64,000 nucleotides of DNA from an uncultured Flavobacteriales bacterium (GCA_903825395.1 CAIKAF010000019.1:78668-142667), one strand, 5' to 3'; counted from the stretch's first letter, positions 35,575 through 44,273 are shown. Program-made: numbers and translations. Notes: generated by a model not told the origin, from the letters alone.

Positions 35575-36117
35575 TTAGGGCGTAAAACTTAAATTTAAGT
35601 CAATATGTACAACCTCACTCAGCAAAGCCGAGTCACCGATGTTAAAACTGCTCCTGCGAATGCTGAATTTCGATTTGAGCAGGTAGCCGTCTCCTGTTTT
35701 TGTTATTTCCGCCTGAATTTGAATGGGTTGACTGATGCCCTTCATACTTAGCCAGCCTTTTACTAGCCATAATTTTCCGGAACTGCTGATGCGTTCAGAT
35801 CGAAATTTTATGTTGGGATGGCGAGAAGCATGAAAATAATCCGGTTTCATGAGGTGTCGGTCTCTCATCGCTATTCCCGTCGAGATGCTATTTACCTCAA
35901 TTTCACCAAACAGAAATTCGGGCAGACCTGAAGTTGGATTGACATTCAATTGGCCTTTCAAGGAGCTAAACCTTCCGTCTACCTCTATGCCAAGGTTTTT
36001 AATAGTAAAATTTACCTTGCTGTTTGAGGGATGAAGTAGAAGGGTTTGGGCTTGAATCCAAAGTGGAGCGAACACCAAAAGCCAAGTAAAACATGCCTTT
36101 CGCATTCTGTTTTTCAA
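35575..36117 (-). CDS. YceI family protein
   Basis: The 180-residue product has a signal peptide (ACFTWLLVFAPLWIQAQ) and the YceI lipocalin-like fold: SKVNFTIKNLGIEVDGRFSSLKGQLNVNP, MRDRHLMKPDYFHASRHPNIKFRSERI and KGWLSMKGISQPIQI. These periplasmic proteins bind polyisoprenoid-like lipids. The gene follows the ferritin gene by 10 bp and is probably co-transcribed. Confidence 0.92.
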   Translation of the reverse strand: MKNRMRKACFTWLLVFAPLWIQAQTLLLHPSNSKVNFTIKNLGIEVDGRFSSLKGQLNVNPTSGLPEFLFGEIEVNSISTGIAMRDRHLMKPDYFHASRHPNIKFRSERISSSGKLWLVKGWLSMKGISQPIQIQAEITKTGDGYLLKSKFSIRRSSFNIGDSALLSEVVHIDLNLSFTP

Positions 36118-36127
36118 ATTTTGCTGC

Positions 36128-36649
36128 TTAATTTGCTGGCTCAGATGCAGCAGGTTTTACCGCAGCCAATGCTCCAATTTCTTTATCAATAAGGTACAAT
36201 CCATTGGCTTCCAACCCAATCAAGTTGATTTTGTCTTTGATGTTTCGGGCTGTTGTTTCTTCCTCATGTTGCTCTGCTACATACCACTGAAGGAAGTTGA
36301 GGGTGGTATAATCTTTTTCTTGAGTAGCAATGTAAACCAGTTTGTTGATTCCATCCGATACCCGTACCTCTCCTTTTAAAAAGTACTCTACCACTTCCAT
36401 AATGTCTGAAAAATCAGTCCGGGGCTGATTTAATGCCGGGGTCAAGGCCTTACCACCAGAATCGTTGATGTATTTGAAAAGACGAAGCATGTGGGCGCGT
36501 TCCTCCTCAGATTGCAGGTAAAAAAATTTCGCAGAACCTTCCATTCCTTTGGTTTCGCACCAAGAGGCAAGTGCCAAATAGGCATTTGAGCTGTGACTTT
36601 CAATCGAAATTTGGTCGTTCAAGGCGGATTCAACGGTTGGACTGAGCAT
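36128..36649 (-). CDS. Ferritin
   Basis: The 173-residue protein is a bacterial non-heme ferritin (FtnA type): MLSPTVESALNDQISIESHSSNAYLALASWCE, ferroxidase ligands in FYLQSEEERAHMLRLFKY and VAEQHEEETTARNI. It stores iron as ferric mineral. Its promoter has a full TTTG-N19-TACCTTTG pair. YceI follows at 10 bp. Confidence 0.95.
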   Translation of the reverse strand: MLSPTVESALNDQISIESHSSNAYLALASWCETKGMEGSAKFFYLQSEEERAHMLRLFKYINDSGGKALTPALNQPRTDFSDIMEVVEYFLKGEVRVSDGINKLVYIATQEKDYTTLNFLQWYVAEQHEEETTARNIKDKINLIGLEANGLYLIDKEIGALAAVKPAASEPAN

Positions 36650-36665
36650 GGCTGTTTGTTTTTTA

Positions 36666-36696
36666 CAAAGGTAGCCGATTCCATTCCAAGTTCAAA
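36666..36696 (-). promoter_or_regulatory. Ferritin promoter, TTTG-N19-TACCTTTG
   Basis: Minus-strand TTTG (36696-36693) and TACCTTTG (36673-36666) are 19 bp apart; the ATG at 36649 is 16 nt further on. Confidence 0.65.
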
Positions 36697-37603
36697 GTTG
36701 AAGGCGGTACCCGTTGAATCCCAAATGGGTGTTATTGAACTTGGTTTTTGCTTCTTCCAGCAGTTCATTTACATTGGGGTATCGAACAGAATAATGCCCT
36801 AAAATTAGCACCGAAACGCCCCATTTATCAGCAATTTCAGCCGCTTCATAGGCTGTAGAGTGCTGTGTTTTTTTTGCCCGATCTTTGTGTTTTTCTGAAA
36901 AAGTAGACTCGTGGTACAGCACCATTGGAGCTGAAGTTTTTAACAAAGTTTGTAAAACAGGGCGCGTATCGGTTAGGTAAGCATAGCTGCGCACCTTTGG
37001 TCCCGCCCGTCCTACCTGGTTTGCGCTTAACCATACTCCATTGGAAAGACAAACATCATTTCCTTGCTTTAATTCTATTATTTGAGGAATACTGAGGTCG
37101 AAGGCCGCAAGTTTTAGTTTATTTAAAGTAAAGGCATCCCGAATTTCTCTAAACAAAAATCCACGGCAGGGAACAGCGTGTTTGAGCGGTATGGCTTCCA
37201 CCTGTAGTGATTTTGCGCTGTAGATGAGCCCTCCCGATTTCCAGGAGCTGGAATCGATGGTAATTGGAAACGAGGGCTTAAAGTCCACCGAATTCCAATA
37301 CTGTTCTAAAAAAAGCTGAACGGATTCAGGACAAAAAATGGTCAGCTCTTTTTTTCGTCCCAATAAGTCCATGGTTGATAGCAATCCCGGTAAACCTAAG
37401 AAGTGGTCAGCATGGGCATGAGAGATGAAAATTACGGATAGGCGTTGAAGGGGGAGGCCCTCCTGCCGTATTCGAATTTGGGTTCCTTCACCACAGTCCA
37501 GCAGATAGTGTTGATGATGGATTTCAAGCCATTGCGCGCTCAATCCTCTTTCGGCAGTAGGAATGGCGGAGCTACAACCCAAAATACATACTTCAAAATT
37601 CAT
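36692..37603 (-). CDS. rnz: Ribonuclease Z
   Basis: RNase Z trims the 3' end of tRNA precursors. The 303-residue metallo-beta-lactamase protein has the zinc motif HAHADHFLGLPGLLSTM (about residue 60), GCSSAIPTAERGLSAQWLEI with LDCGEGTQIR at the N-terminus, and later HESTFSEKHKDRAKKTQHST and LGHYSVRY that complete the ligand set. Length matches the short RNase Z type. Confidence 0.94.
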   Translation of the reverse strand: MNFEVCILGCSSAIPTAERGLSAQWLEIHHQHYLLDCGEGTQIRIRQEGLPLQRLSVIFISHAHADHFLGLPGLLSTMDLLGRKKELTIFCPESVQLFLEQYWNSVDFKPSFPITIDSSSWKSGGLIYSAKSLQVEAIPLKHAVPCRGFLFREIRDAFTLNKLKLAAFDLSIPQIIELKQGNDVCLSNGVWLSANQVGRAGPKVRSYAYLTDTRPVLQTLLKTSAPMVLYHESTFSEKHKDRAKKTQHSTAYEAAEIADKWGVSVLILGHYSVRYPNVNELLEEAKTKFNNTHLGFNGYRLQL

Positions 37604-37660
37604 GGTTTGACGTTTAAATTGGGGGTTGTTGCAGTGGGCTTTTTACTAGGGCTAGACATT

Positions 37661-37696
37661 AAAAAAAACCACCCTTTGCCTAAGCAAAGGGTGGTT
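37661..37696 (-). terminator. Rho-independent terminator after the T9SS type A protein gene
   Basis: On the minus strand a perfect 13-bp stem (AACCACCCTTTGC with GCAAAGGGTGGTT) with a 4-nt loop is followed by eight T. It lies 22 nt beyond the stop codon at 37719. Confidence 0.93.
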
Positions 37697-37718
37697 ATAG
37701 TATGAATCGATTAAATCA

Positions 37719-38570
37719 TCAATCGTGCTGTACCAACACCTTGCCGCTGGCATTTACTCCATTTACTTCCAAAGAATACAGGTACAAACCTGAGGCTAAA
37801 TGTGCTGTTGGAACATGAATGGATTGCTCACCAACTGAGATAACTCCCGCTTGCTGATTTACCACCCGACCTGAGGCATCCTTCATCAAAAAGGTAAACG
37901 CTCCTGATTCGGTTGAGCTAAAATTCAACGTTGCAGTTGTATTCGCCGGATTGGGGAACATGGGTTGAAGGAATAATCCGTTTTGATTTTCAATTCCGGC
38001 AGAAGCGCAGACTGGGAATGCAATGTAGAATGAAAGATCTCCGCTGGGGGGAGGAACATCGTTGCATCCAATTCCAAGGTCGATGCGGCCGCGTACATCC
38101 ACTTTAAAGTAAACCGTATCGCAGGGTGTATTAACGGGACTTGGAACATTGTTGGAATTCAGACGCAGACAAACACGTTGCAACGAGGTTCCAGGTGCAA
38201 TGGTAATGGGCGTTGATGCGCTGTTTGAGGCATTGATTTCAGTATTGCCTTGGTATGCTGCCCAATTGAAATTGAAGCCAGCCGGAATGGACTGGTTGTA
38301 TGAGGCTGCCGTATCCAAACCAACGGAAAGGATTTTCACACCACATAAATCAATCGAGTCGCCAGGGGTTGGGGTTAGGGTGTTGTCCACTTTGCCGGGC
38401 AAAACAACGGTGTTTTGGTGGGAGTAATTCGATCCCGTTACGGCCGCAGGCAACGGATTGGGATTAAATCCCAATTGGGTGGCCGTAGGATCGGGAGGGT
38501 TGGGATTGCAAATTTGAGCTTGTGCTAATCCGGCACTAAAAATGCAGGCGAAAAGTAAAAGGTGTTTCAT
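37719..38570 (-). CDS. Secreted protein with T9SS type A sorting domain
   Basis: The 283-residue product has a signal peptide (MKHLLLFACIFSAGLAQAQ), a middle of about 180 residues rich in beta structure with no recognised domain, and a C-terminal type A sorting signal: LFLQPMFPNPANTTATLNF ... SGRVVNQQAG ... LASGLYLYSLEVNGVNASGKVLVQ. It should be exported through the type IX system. Function is unknown. It ends at a strong terminator, and a STAS-domain gene starts upstream. Confidence 0.85.
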   Translation of the reverse strand: MKHLLLFACIFSAGLAQAQICNPNPPDPTATQLGFNPNPLPAAVTGSNYSHQNTVVLPGKVDNTLTPTPGDSIDLCGVKILSVGLDTAASYNQSIPAGFNFNWAAYQGNTEINASNSASTPITIAPGTSLQRVCLRLNSNNVPSPVNTPCDTVYFKVDVRGRIDLGIGCNDVPPPSGDLSFYIAFPVCASAGIENQNGLFLQPMFPNPANTTATLNFSSTESGAFTFLMKDASGRVVNQQAGVISVGEQSIHVPTAHLASGLYLYSLEVNGVNASGKVLVQHD

Positions 38571-38596
38571 AGGGTTTGGGGTTTAATTTTAGTGTT

Positions 38597-38974
38597 TTAT
38601 TCTTCTTCGTCCAATAAATCATTGGCGATGTTGGTCATGATAATGAAATCTTCAATTTCATTTTCGTTGTGAATCAAATTTAATACAGAATCCAACTGGC
38701 AAATTTGAAGGATTTTCATTACTGCAGGCTGAACTCCAGTTAAAACAAAAACTCCATTGGCCTTTTGGGTTATTCTATTTCCTACTAAAAGGGCCGACAA
38801 TCCGCTTGAATCAACGAAATTAACCTGCTGAAGATCGACCACTAAGTTTTTATGGCCAAGGGAAACCAACCGAACCAGTTCTGATTTTAATTCGGGTGCT
38901 ACTTGTGCGGTCAGGTGAGCGTCGCCAAGGCTGATGCCTAAATAATGTGGTTTTTCAGTGCTGGTCAGAATCAT
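38597..38974 (-). CDS. STAS domain protein (anti-sigma factor antagonist-like)
   Basis: The 125-residue product is a single STAS domain with LVVDLQQVNFVDSSGLSALLVGNRIT, which contains the serine that anti-sigma kinases phosphorylate in SpoIIAA-type proteins (DSSGL). No anti-sigma factor or phosphatase gene is nearby. It is followed 26 bp later by the T9SS cargo gene; a functional link is not shown. Confidence 0.9.
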   Translation of the reverse strand: MILTSTEKPHYLGISLGDAHLTAQVAPELKSELVRLVSLGHKNLVVDLQQVNFVDSSGLSALLVGNRITQKANGVFVLTGVQPAVMKILQICQLDSVLNLIHNENEIEDFIIMTNIANDLLDEEE

Positions 38975-38992
38975 GTATCAACATATGTTCAA

Positions 38993-39000
38993 CAAAGTTA
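38993..39000 (-). promoter_or_regulatory. -7 box (TAACTTTG) of the STAS gene
   Basis: Minus-strand TAACTTTG ends 18 nt before the ATG at 38974. Confidence 0.5.
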
Positions 39001-39216
39001 AAAAAAAACCGATGCCCTATCTCTATATCATACACGGAATAGCGCAATGGCTTAAAGTTGGTTTTGATGGTTTGGAATTTCAATGCTCTGTACGTTTACC
39101 GCCGAAAAAATGCTCCAACCATGAACCTTGAAAGGGTTCAGCGACGGCAAATTATGCAATGAAGCAATTGAAATGAGTAAAGAACCACCAAGTCAATGAA
39201 CGTGTAGAGGTGGCCT

Positions 39217-39360
39217 GCGGCAGGGATTGAGCCGGGTAGCCCGTACCGTTTCAGTGGCTGTGCTGCGCGCGGCGCGGAGGCGACCTTGGGAGCCCACGCA
39301 AGCCCGCTGCAGCACGCCACTGAACGGGCGGACTACCGGTGAAAGCCCGTTTGCCGCCCT
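39217..39360 (+). repeat. Structured dispersed element, copy B (144 bp)
   Basis: Same orientation and length as copy A. It starts GCGGCAGGGATTGAGC and ends TTGCCGCCCT; here the outer stem is GCGGCA with TGCCGC, a compensatory change relative to copies A and C. GGTAG pairs with CTACC. Its private middle stem pairs 39246-39258 plus 39260-39266 with 39309-39327 (19 bp, two bulges), unrelated in sequence to copy A. The apex 39279-39294 is GGC-GA-C-CTTG-G-GA-GCC. It starts 22 bp beyond the pyrB stop codon in the opposite orientation. Reading frames across it are fortuitous. Confidence 0.85.
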
Positions 39361-39382
39361 CAAAAACAAAGGGTAAAAAGGT

Positions 39383-40360
39383 CTAATTGAAATGTATTCC
39401 GGTGTCGGCAGTGGATTGTTGCCCCAGCAAATACAGCACAGCCATTCGTACGGCAACCCCGTGCTGGACTTGGTCTAAAATGATTGAATTTGCGCTGTCG
39501 GCCAGGCGGCCATCCAGCTCAACACCCCGGTTTACCGGACCGGGATGCAAAATTATCGGTTTATGCTGCAGCCGTTCCCAGCGCTCCATGTTCAGACCGA
39601 ACAGGCGATGGTACTCGTATGCGCTTGGAAAATGCTGAACGTTTAGCCGTTCTTCTTGAATGCGAAGCATGTTGACGGCATCGACCCGCTGTAGCGTTTG
39701 ATCCAGGGAATGGCTAATCCGAACGCCCAATTTCTCAATGCCTTTGGGAAGCAGACTTGGCGGAGCACACAGCTCCACGTGTACCCCCATTTTTTGAAGC
39801 AAAAGCATATTTGACAGGGCCACTCGGGAGTGTAAAATATCGCCCACCAGCGCTACCTTTTTTCCGGCGAGTGGGCCTAGGGATTGCTGCAGCGAAAAGG
39901 CATCCAGCAGCGCTTGGGTGGGATGTTCATGCGTTCCATCGCCGGCGTTGATGATGCGTGCCTGAGCAGAATGCTTGAATCGGGGTAAGTGTTTTGCAAG
40001 GAAGATGCCCGCTCCAGGACTGGAATGCCGGAGTACAATCATATCCACCTTCATAGCCAGAATATTGTTGACGGTATCCAACAGGGTTTCTCCTTTGCTC
40101 AAGCTGGAACCGGAGGCCGAGAAGTTAATTACATCGGCCGACAGTCGTTTTTCGGCCAATTCAAACGACAAGCGGGTGCGGGTTGAATTTTCGAAAAACA
40201 GATTGGCAATGGTTTTATCGCGCAGCGAAGGGACTTTTTTGATGGGCCTTTGCAGCACATTATAAAATTCTGCCGAGGTTGACATCAGGAGCTCGATGTC
40301 CGCATCTGTTAAGGCTTTAATGCCGAGCAGGTGATGGCAGCTTAGCTGGGGCATAGTCAA
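39383..40360 (-). CDS. pyrB: Aspartate carbamoyltransferase catalytic subunit
   Basis: The enzyme joins carbamoyl phosphate and aspartate in pyrimidine synthesis. The 325-residue product has the carbamoyl-phosphate motif FFENSTRTRLSFELAEKRL (about residue 55), SKGETLLDT, the DGTHEHPTQALLDAFSL segment, and MLRIQEERL followed by HPGPVNRGVELD. No regulatory subunit PyrI is adjacent. It overlaps pyrR by 4 bp, the PyrR-PyrB arrangement common in bacteria. Confidence 0.96.
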   Translation of the reverse strand: MTMPQLSCHHLLGIKALTDADIELLMSTSAEFYNVLQRPIKKVPSLRDKTIANLFFENSTRTRLSFELAEKRLSADVINFSASGSSLSKGETLLDTVNNILAMKVDMIVLRHSSPGAGIFLAKHLPRFKHSAQARIINAGDGTHEHPTQALLDAFSLQQSLGPLAGKKVALVGDILHSRVALSNMLLLQKMGVHVELCAPPSLLPKGIEKLGVRISHSLDQTLQRVDAVNMLRIQEERLNVQHFPSAYEYHRLFGLNMERWERLQHKPIILHPGPVNRGVELDGRLADSANSIILDQVQHGVAVRMAVLYLLGQQSTADTGIHFN

Positions 40361-40908
40361 GATTTATTTTCAATCCAAATCGCATCATTTCCATGGTGTT
40401 CAGCCCAATGTACTCGTACTTTTTGTCCTTCAAAAGCATCGACCGACCAGCCGTAGAAATCGGGATGAATGGGCAATTGACGGGCAAACCTTCGTTCCAC
40501 CAATACCAGCAGCTTAATCCATTCCGGCCGGCCGAAGGTATGTACGGCATCTAAGGCTGCCCGAATGGTTCGGCCGGTAAATAACACATCATCTACCAAC
40601 ACCACGCGTCGGTTTTCCAAGGAGAAACTAAGTTGGGTTGCCTCAGGAATCAGCACTTTAGATTGGTTGAAGTCGTCTCGGTAAAAGGTAGGATCCAACA
40701 CTCCAAAATCAAGGCTAGCCGTTGGCATATGGGATTTCCATGCGGCTTGTAGCCGCTGAGCCAGATAAACACCACGGGGTTGAATACCGAGCAAGACCAA
40801 AGGGGATTGGTCTTGGTGCATTTCTGCCAGCATCAACGATAGCCGATGAATACGCTGACGCATGGCTTCTGCATGCGCGTAGGGTTCGGAAGTTGATGCG
40901 GTGTTCAT
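40357..40908 (-). CDS. pyrR: Bifunctional pyr operon regulator / uracil phosphoribosyltransferase
   Basis: The 183-residue product has the PRPP-binding motif VVLVDDVLFTGRTIRAALDA (about residue 95) and the PyrR-type N-terminal GIQPRGVYLAQRLQ. PyrR converts uracil and PRPP to UMP and in some bacteria attenuates pyr transcription. It is upstream of pyrB with a 4-bp overlap. I did not find a clear attenuator leader in the short gap to the rpsA terminator. Confidence 0.93.
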   Translation of the reverse strand: MNTASTSEPYAHAEAMRQRIHRLSLMLAEMHQDQSPLVLLGIQPRGVYLAQRLQAAWKSHMPTASLDFGVLDPTFYRDDFNQSKVLIPEATQLSFSLENRRVVLVDDVLFTGRTIRAALDAVHTFGRPEWIKLLVLVERRFARQLPIHPDFYGWSVDAFEGQKVRVHWAEHHGNDAIWIENKS

Positions 40909-40921
40909 GCTGTAAAATTAA

Positions 40922-40948
40922 AAAAGCCCTTCACAAGGAAGGGCTTTT
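40922..40948 (-). terminator. Rho-independent terminator of rpsA
   Basis: Minus-strand AAAAGCCCTTC and GAAGGGCTTTT form an 11-bp stem with a 5-nt loop and then a T run, 7 nt beyond the rpsA stop codon. Confidence 0.9.
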
Positions 40949-40954
40949 CGTTCA

Positions 40955-42820
40955 TTATTCTGCCGATTCATCCGAGGCGGCGTCCGCCTTTTTTGACTTG
41001 GCTTTGGATTTTGGTTTGGAGCTTTCCTTTTCGGTAGCCTCCATTTCCTTTTTCAAGTCAGACAAAGCACTGATGTCTCCCAACGTAGTAACGTCAGCCT
41101 TTTGGACTTTCGATGCTGCCGCAGGAGCCTTGGATTTACTGCTGGCTTTCGGCCTTGGTTCGGCACCGGCTTCTGGCTTGCTTTCGTCCCAAGTGCGGGT
41201 GTGCGAAACCAAAATCTTTTTGTCGTCTTTCGAAAACTCCAAGATGCTGAATTCCAGTTGTTCGTCCACAGAGGCTTTGCTGCCGTCTTCTTTTTTGAGG
41301 TGCTTCATTGGAGCGAAACCTTCAATTCCATAAGGTAAAGCAATAATTCCGCCTTTGTCGTTCAATTCCAACACGGTTCCTTTGTGTTTCTCGTCGGCAT
41401 TGAATACGGTGGCAAATACTTCCCATGGATCTTCTTCCAACTGCTTGTGACCTAAAGACAACTTACGGTTGGTGGTGTCGATTTCCAATACTGAAACCTC
41501 GATTTTCTCTCCAATTTTGGTGAAATCGGAAGGATGCTTGATTTTTTTGGTCCAGCTCAAATCAGAGATGTGAATTAAACCATCAATTCCTTCTTCCAAT
41601 TCAACGAAAATTCCATAGTTGGTAAAGTTCCGAACTACAGCCGTATGACGGCTGCCTTGAGGATACTTTCCTTCAATGTTTTCCCATGGATCGGTAGTCA
41701 GTTGCTTCATGCCCAACGACATTTTACGCTCTTCACGGTCGATAGACAACACAACTGCTTCAACTTCATCCCCGATTTTCAAGAAATCGTGCGCGGTACG
41801 CAAGTGCTGTGACCAGCTCATTTCTGAGACGTGAATAAGGCCTTCTACACCAGGAGCAATTTCAACAAATGCGCCATAATCGGCTAGAACTACCACTTTG
41901 CCTTTTACTTTGTCGCCGTCTTTCAACTCAGCGCTCAGGGCTTCCCATGGATGTGCGCTCAATTGTTTCAAGCCCAATGCGATCCGGCGCTTCTCGTCGT
42001 CGTAATCCAAGACCACAACGTTGATTTTTTCATCCAGATTAACCACCTCTTCAGGATGGTTGATGCGACCCCAGCTGATGTCGGTAATGTGAATCAATCC
42101 ATCTACACCGCCCAAGTCCACAAATACTCCATAGGAAGTGATGTTTTTGACTATTCCTTCCAATACCTGACCTTTTTCCAGTTTGGAAATGATGTGTTTT
42201 TTCTGCTCTTCCAGCTCCTCTTCCAACAGGATTTTATGAGAAACAACCACGTTCTTGAATTCCTGATTGATTTTAACCACTTTGAATTCCATGGTTTTAC
42301 CCACATATACATCGTAATCACGAATGGGTTTCACGTCGATTTGAGAACCGGGCAGGAAGGCCTCGATACCAAATACATCGGCAATTAACCCGCCTTTGGT
42401 GCGGCACTTAATGACGCCGGTAATCACTTCATCCTTGGTATGTACTTCGTTCACCCGATCCCAGGCGCGAATTGCCCTTGCTTTCCGGTGGCTTAGCAAC
42501 AATTGACCATTCCGATCTTCCAATTGATCGATGTACACTTCAACTTTGTCACCAACGGCCAGCCCGGCATTGTAGCGGAATTCGGTTCTTGGAACTACGC
42601 CTTCAGATTTGTAGCCAATATTGATAACTACGTCTTTCGGGGTAAGGTGAACAACCTTTCCATCTAAAATTTCATGTTCGGCAACACTGCTTAAGGTTTG
42701 CTCGTACATGCTTGAAAGGCTAACTTGTTCCTCCTTGGAATAGTTTTGACCTCGTTTGCTTACGGTTGACCAGTCAAATGCTGGTTGGGACGCAGCTCCC
42801 TGTTTTGTTTCTTCTGACAT
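40955..42820 (-). CDS. rpsA: 30S ribosomal protein S1
   Basis: S1 binds mRNA and aids its placement on the 30S subunit. From ATG 42820 the product has 621 residues (MSEETKQGAASQPAFDWSTV). It contains six S1 RNA-binding domains in tandem; clear ones begin at GKVVHLTPKDVVINIGYKSEG, GIVKNITSYGVFVDLGGVDG, GKVVVLADYGAFVEIAPGVEG and AVVRNFTNYGIFVELEEGIDG. A lysine/serine/alanine-rich tail of about 70 residues closes it. The frame is open upstream to 42961 but that part is the mRNA leader. Confidence 0.97.
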   Translation of the reverse strand: MSEETKQGAASQPAFDWSTVSKRGQNYSKEEQVSLSSMYEQTLSSVAEHEILDGKVVHLTPKDVVINIGYKSEGVVPRTEFRYNAGLAVGDKVEVYIDQLEDRNGQLLLSHRKARAIRAWDRVNEVHTKDEVITGVIKCRTKGGLIADVFGIEAFLPGSQIDVKPIRDYDVYVGKTMEFKVVKINQEFKNVVVSHKILLEEELEEQKKHIISKLEKGQVLEGIVKNITSYGVFVDLGGVDGLIHITDISWGRINHPEEVVNLDEKINVVVLDYDDEKRRIALGLKQLSAHPWEALSAELKDGDKVKGKVVVLADYGAFVEIAPGVEGLIHVSEMSWSQHLRTAHDFLKIGDEVEAVVLSIDREERKMSLGMKQLTTDPWENIEGKYPQGSRHTAVVRNFTNYGIFVELEEGIDGLIHISDLSWTKKIKHPSDFTKIGEKIEVSVLEIDTTNRKLSLGHKQLEEDPWEVFATVFNADEKHKGTVLELNDKGGIIALPYGIEGFAPMKHLKKEDGSKASVDEQLEFSILEFSKDDKKILVSHTRTWDESKPEAGAEPRPKASSKSKAPAAASKVQKADVTTLGDISALSDLKKEMEATEKESSKPKSKAKSKKADAASDESAE

Positions 42821-42931
42821 TTTATTCAGAACTGTCGAACCATGTTGGGGCTTCCCGGGGTGCCTAGGGATGGCCTTACAATGCTTCGGGGTTAAACGGA
42901 AAATTTGAGTCGGGCACCCCCAAAGTGGGCG
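42821..42931 (-). promoter_or_regulatory. rpsA mRNA leader with long-range hairpin
   Basis: Between the -7 box and the ATG lies a leader of about 105 nt. Arms GGGGTGCC (plus-strand 42857-42864) and GGCACCCC (42913-42920) pair perfectly over 8 bp with a 48-nt loop between. Such a leader could host translational control of S1 by S1, as in other bacteria, but that is inference. Confidence 0.5.
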
Positions 42932-42962
42932 CAAAGCTAGGCAAATCTTCGTCAAATCCAAA
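42932..42962 (-). promoter_or_regulatory. rpsA promoter, TTTG-N19-TAGCTTTG
   Basis: Minus-strand TTTG (42962-42959) and TAGCTTTG (42939-42932) are 19 bp apart, an exact match to the Bacteroidota consensus. It lies 112 bp before the ATG. Confidence 0.65.
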
Positions 42963-43045
42963 GAAATTCAAGCTTTTATACTTCAAATCCGGCCCTTTAT
43001 TTTTATTTTTTTTAACAAAATGAGGTCTCTCCCAAAATATTGTGC

Positions 43046-43053
43046 TAAGTTTG
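43046..43053 (+). promoter_or_regulatory. -7 box (TAAGTTTG) of the CFA-type gene
   Basis: TAAGTTTG ends 20 nt before the ATG at 43074 and supports that start, because an earlier ATG at 43020 lies upstream of the box. Confidence 0.55.
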
Positions 43054-43073
43054 TCCGCTTTAAAAAACCTACT

Positions 43074-44273
43074 ATGAGCAAATCTCCATTAGATTTCATT
43101 GTTGCAAAAACACCTTCTGCAAGCCGAAAATACGTTTCCGGCAAAAAAATTCCTTTTTCTGAGTTCATTCACGATTACGCCAATGGCGACGTAGATATCG
43201 AGGGCGATTTCATTGAATTTATGAAATGCCGGAATGAGGTCTTCGATTACCGATTGACCTGGAAGCACATCAAGTTTTTCTTCACCCGCATGATTCCTGA
43301 AGTAGCCATCCACTCTAAGAGTCAGGATGAGCGCATTGTTCGCGACCACTACGACCGCGGCAATGACTTCTTCTCTTCTTTCCTAGGTCCACGTATGATT
43401 TATACTTCTGGATTTTGGAATGATGTTGCCAATGAAACCCTTGAGCAAGCTCAAGACCGCAAAATGACAATGGTTTGCGACAAACTGCTCATGAAACCCG
43501 GAAATAAGCATTTGGATATCGGTTGCGGTTGGGGAACGTTGGTGGCTTATGCTGCCAAGTACTACGGAACCGATTCTACCGGTATCACTTTGGCTCAAGA
43601 CGGTACCGATCATGGTAACGCTCAAATTGCCCGTCATGGTGTGGCTGATCGGGCGCGCATCCTACGCATGGATTACCGCGACATGATTACCCCAGGTAAA
43701 AACAATGAAATGTTCAATCACATTACTTGTTTGGAAATGGGTGAACACGTTGGAATCCGTAAATTCGGCCGGTTTATCAAAAACATTTATGATAAACTCG
43801 ACGACGACGGAACCTTTTACCTTCAACAAGCCGGTCTGCGGGCCAATCCCGGCCTACTAGCCCGTGGAGAACACTGGGAAGACTTGGTGTGGGGCTTATT
43901 CATGAATGAATTTATTTTCAGTGGAGCCGATGCTTCTACTCCCTTGGCTTTCTTGGTTCAAACCTTGCAAGACGCCAATTTCGAGGTACAAAGCGTCGAA
44001 AACATCGGAATTCACTACTCGCATACAATGACCTGCTGGTACCACAATTGGGAAGCCAATAAAGAGTACATTTTGCAGCATTATGGAGAATGGTGGTACC
44101 GCACTTGGAGGGTATTCTTGTATTGGTCTGTAATCATTGCAAGCCAAGGCTCTTCTACCTGCTGGAGCATCATCGCGCACAAAAATTACAACCGAGTAGA
44201 TCGCAATCGGTACATCGGTCGCGCAAATCTGGGCGAGCGCATGGAAATGGGCAACGTTCGTATTTTCGAATAA
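43074..44273 (+). CDS. Cyclopropane-fatty-acyl-phospholipid synthase family methyltransferase
   Basis: The 399-residue product (MSKSPLDFIVAKTPSASRKY) has an N-terminal lipid-binding part and the C-terminal SAM-dependent methyltransferase of the CFAS family: RDHYDRGNDFFSSFLGPRMIYTSGFW, the SAM motif LDIGCGWGTLVAYAAKYYG (about residue 145), and ITCLEMGEHVGIRKFGRFI. CFAS enzymes methylenate double bonds in membrane lipids. It differs from E. coli Cfa at the C-terminus (SHTMTCWYHNW... RVFLYWSVIIASQGSSTCW), so a related lipid methylation is possible; I leave the symbol empty. Confidence 0.85.
   Translation: MSKSPLDFIVAKTPSASRKYVSGKKIPFSEFIHDYANGDVDIEGDFIEFMKCRNEVFDYRLTWKHIKFFFTRMIPEVAIHSKSQDERIVRDHYDRGNDFFSSFLGPRMIYTSGFWNDVANETLEQAQDRKMTMVCDKLLMKPGNKHLDIGCGWGTLVAYAAKYYGTDSTGITLAQDGTDHGNAQIARHGVADRARILRMDYRDMITPGKNNEMFNHITCLEMGEHVGIRKFGRFIKNIYDKLDDDGTFYLQQAGLRANPGLLARGEHWEDLVWGLFMNEFIFSGADASTPLAFLVQTLQDANFEVQSVENIGIHYSHTMTCWYHNWEANKEYILQHYGEWWYRTWRVFLYWSVIIASQGSSTCWSIIAHKNYNRVDRNRYIGRANLGERMEMGNVRIFE

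Noticed and set aside
38975..39216. Possible small RNA or gene between the STAS gene and copy B
   Set aside because: Apart from the STAS promoter nothing recognisable was seen: no hairpin with T run and no coding pattern.
39138..39320. Minus-strand open frame across copy B of the structured element
   Set aside because: It has no ribosomal or domain features and runs through a structured non-coding repeat; similar frames appear across copy C, so they are by-products of the GC-rich repeat.
42821..42961. 47-codon N-terminal extension of S1
   Set aside because: The first part of the extension overlaps the promoter boxes, and the family starts at the MSEETKQG methionine; the open frame upstream is leader.
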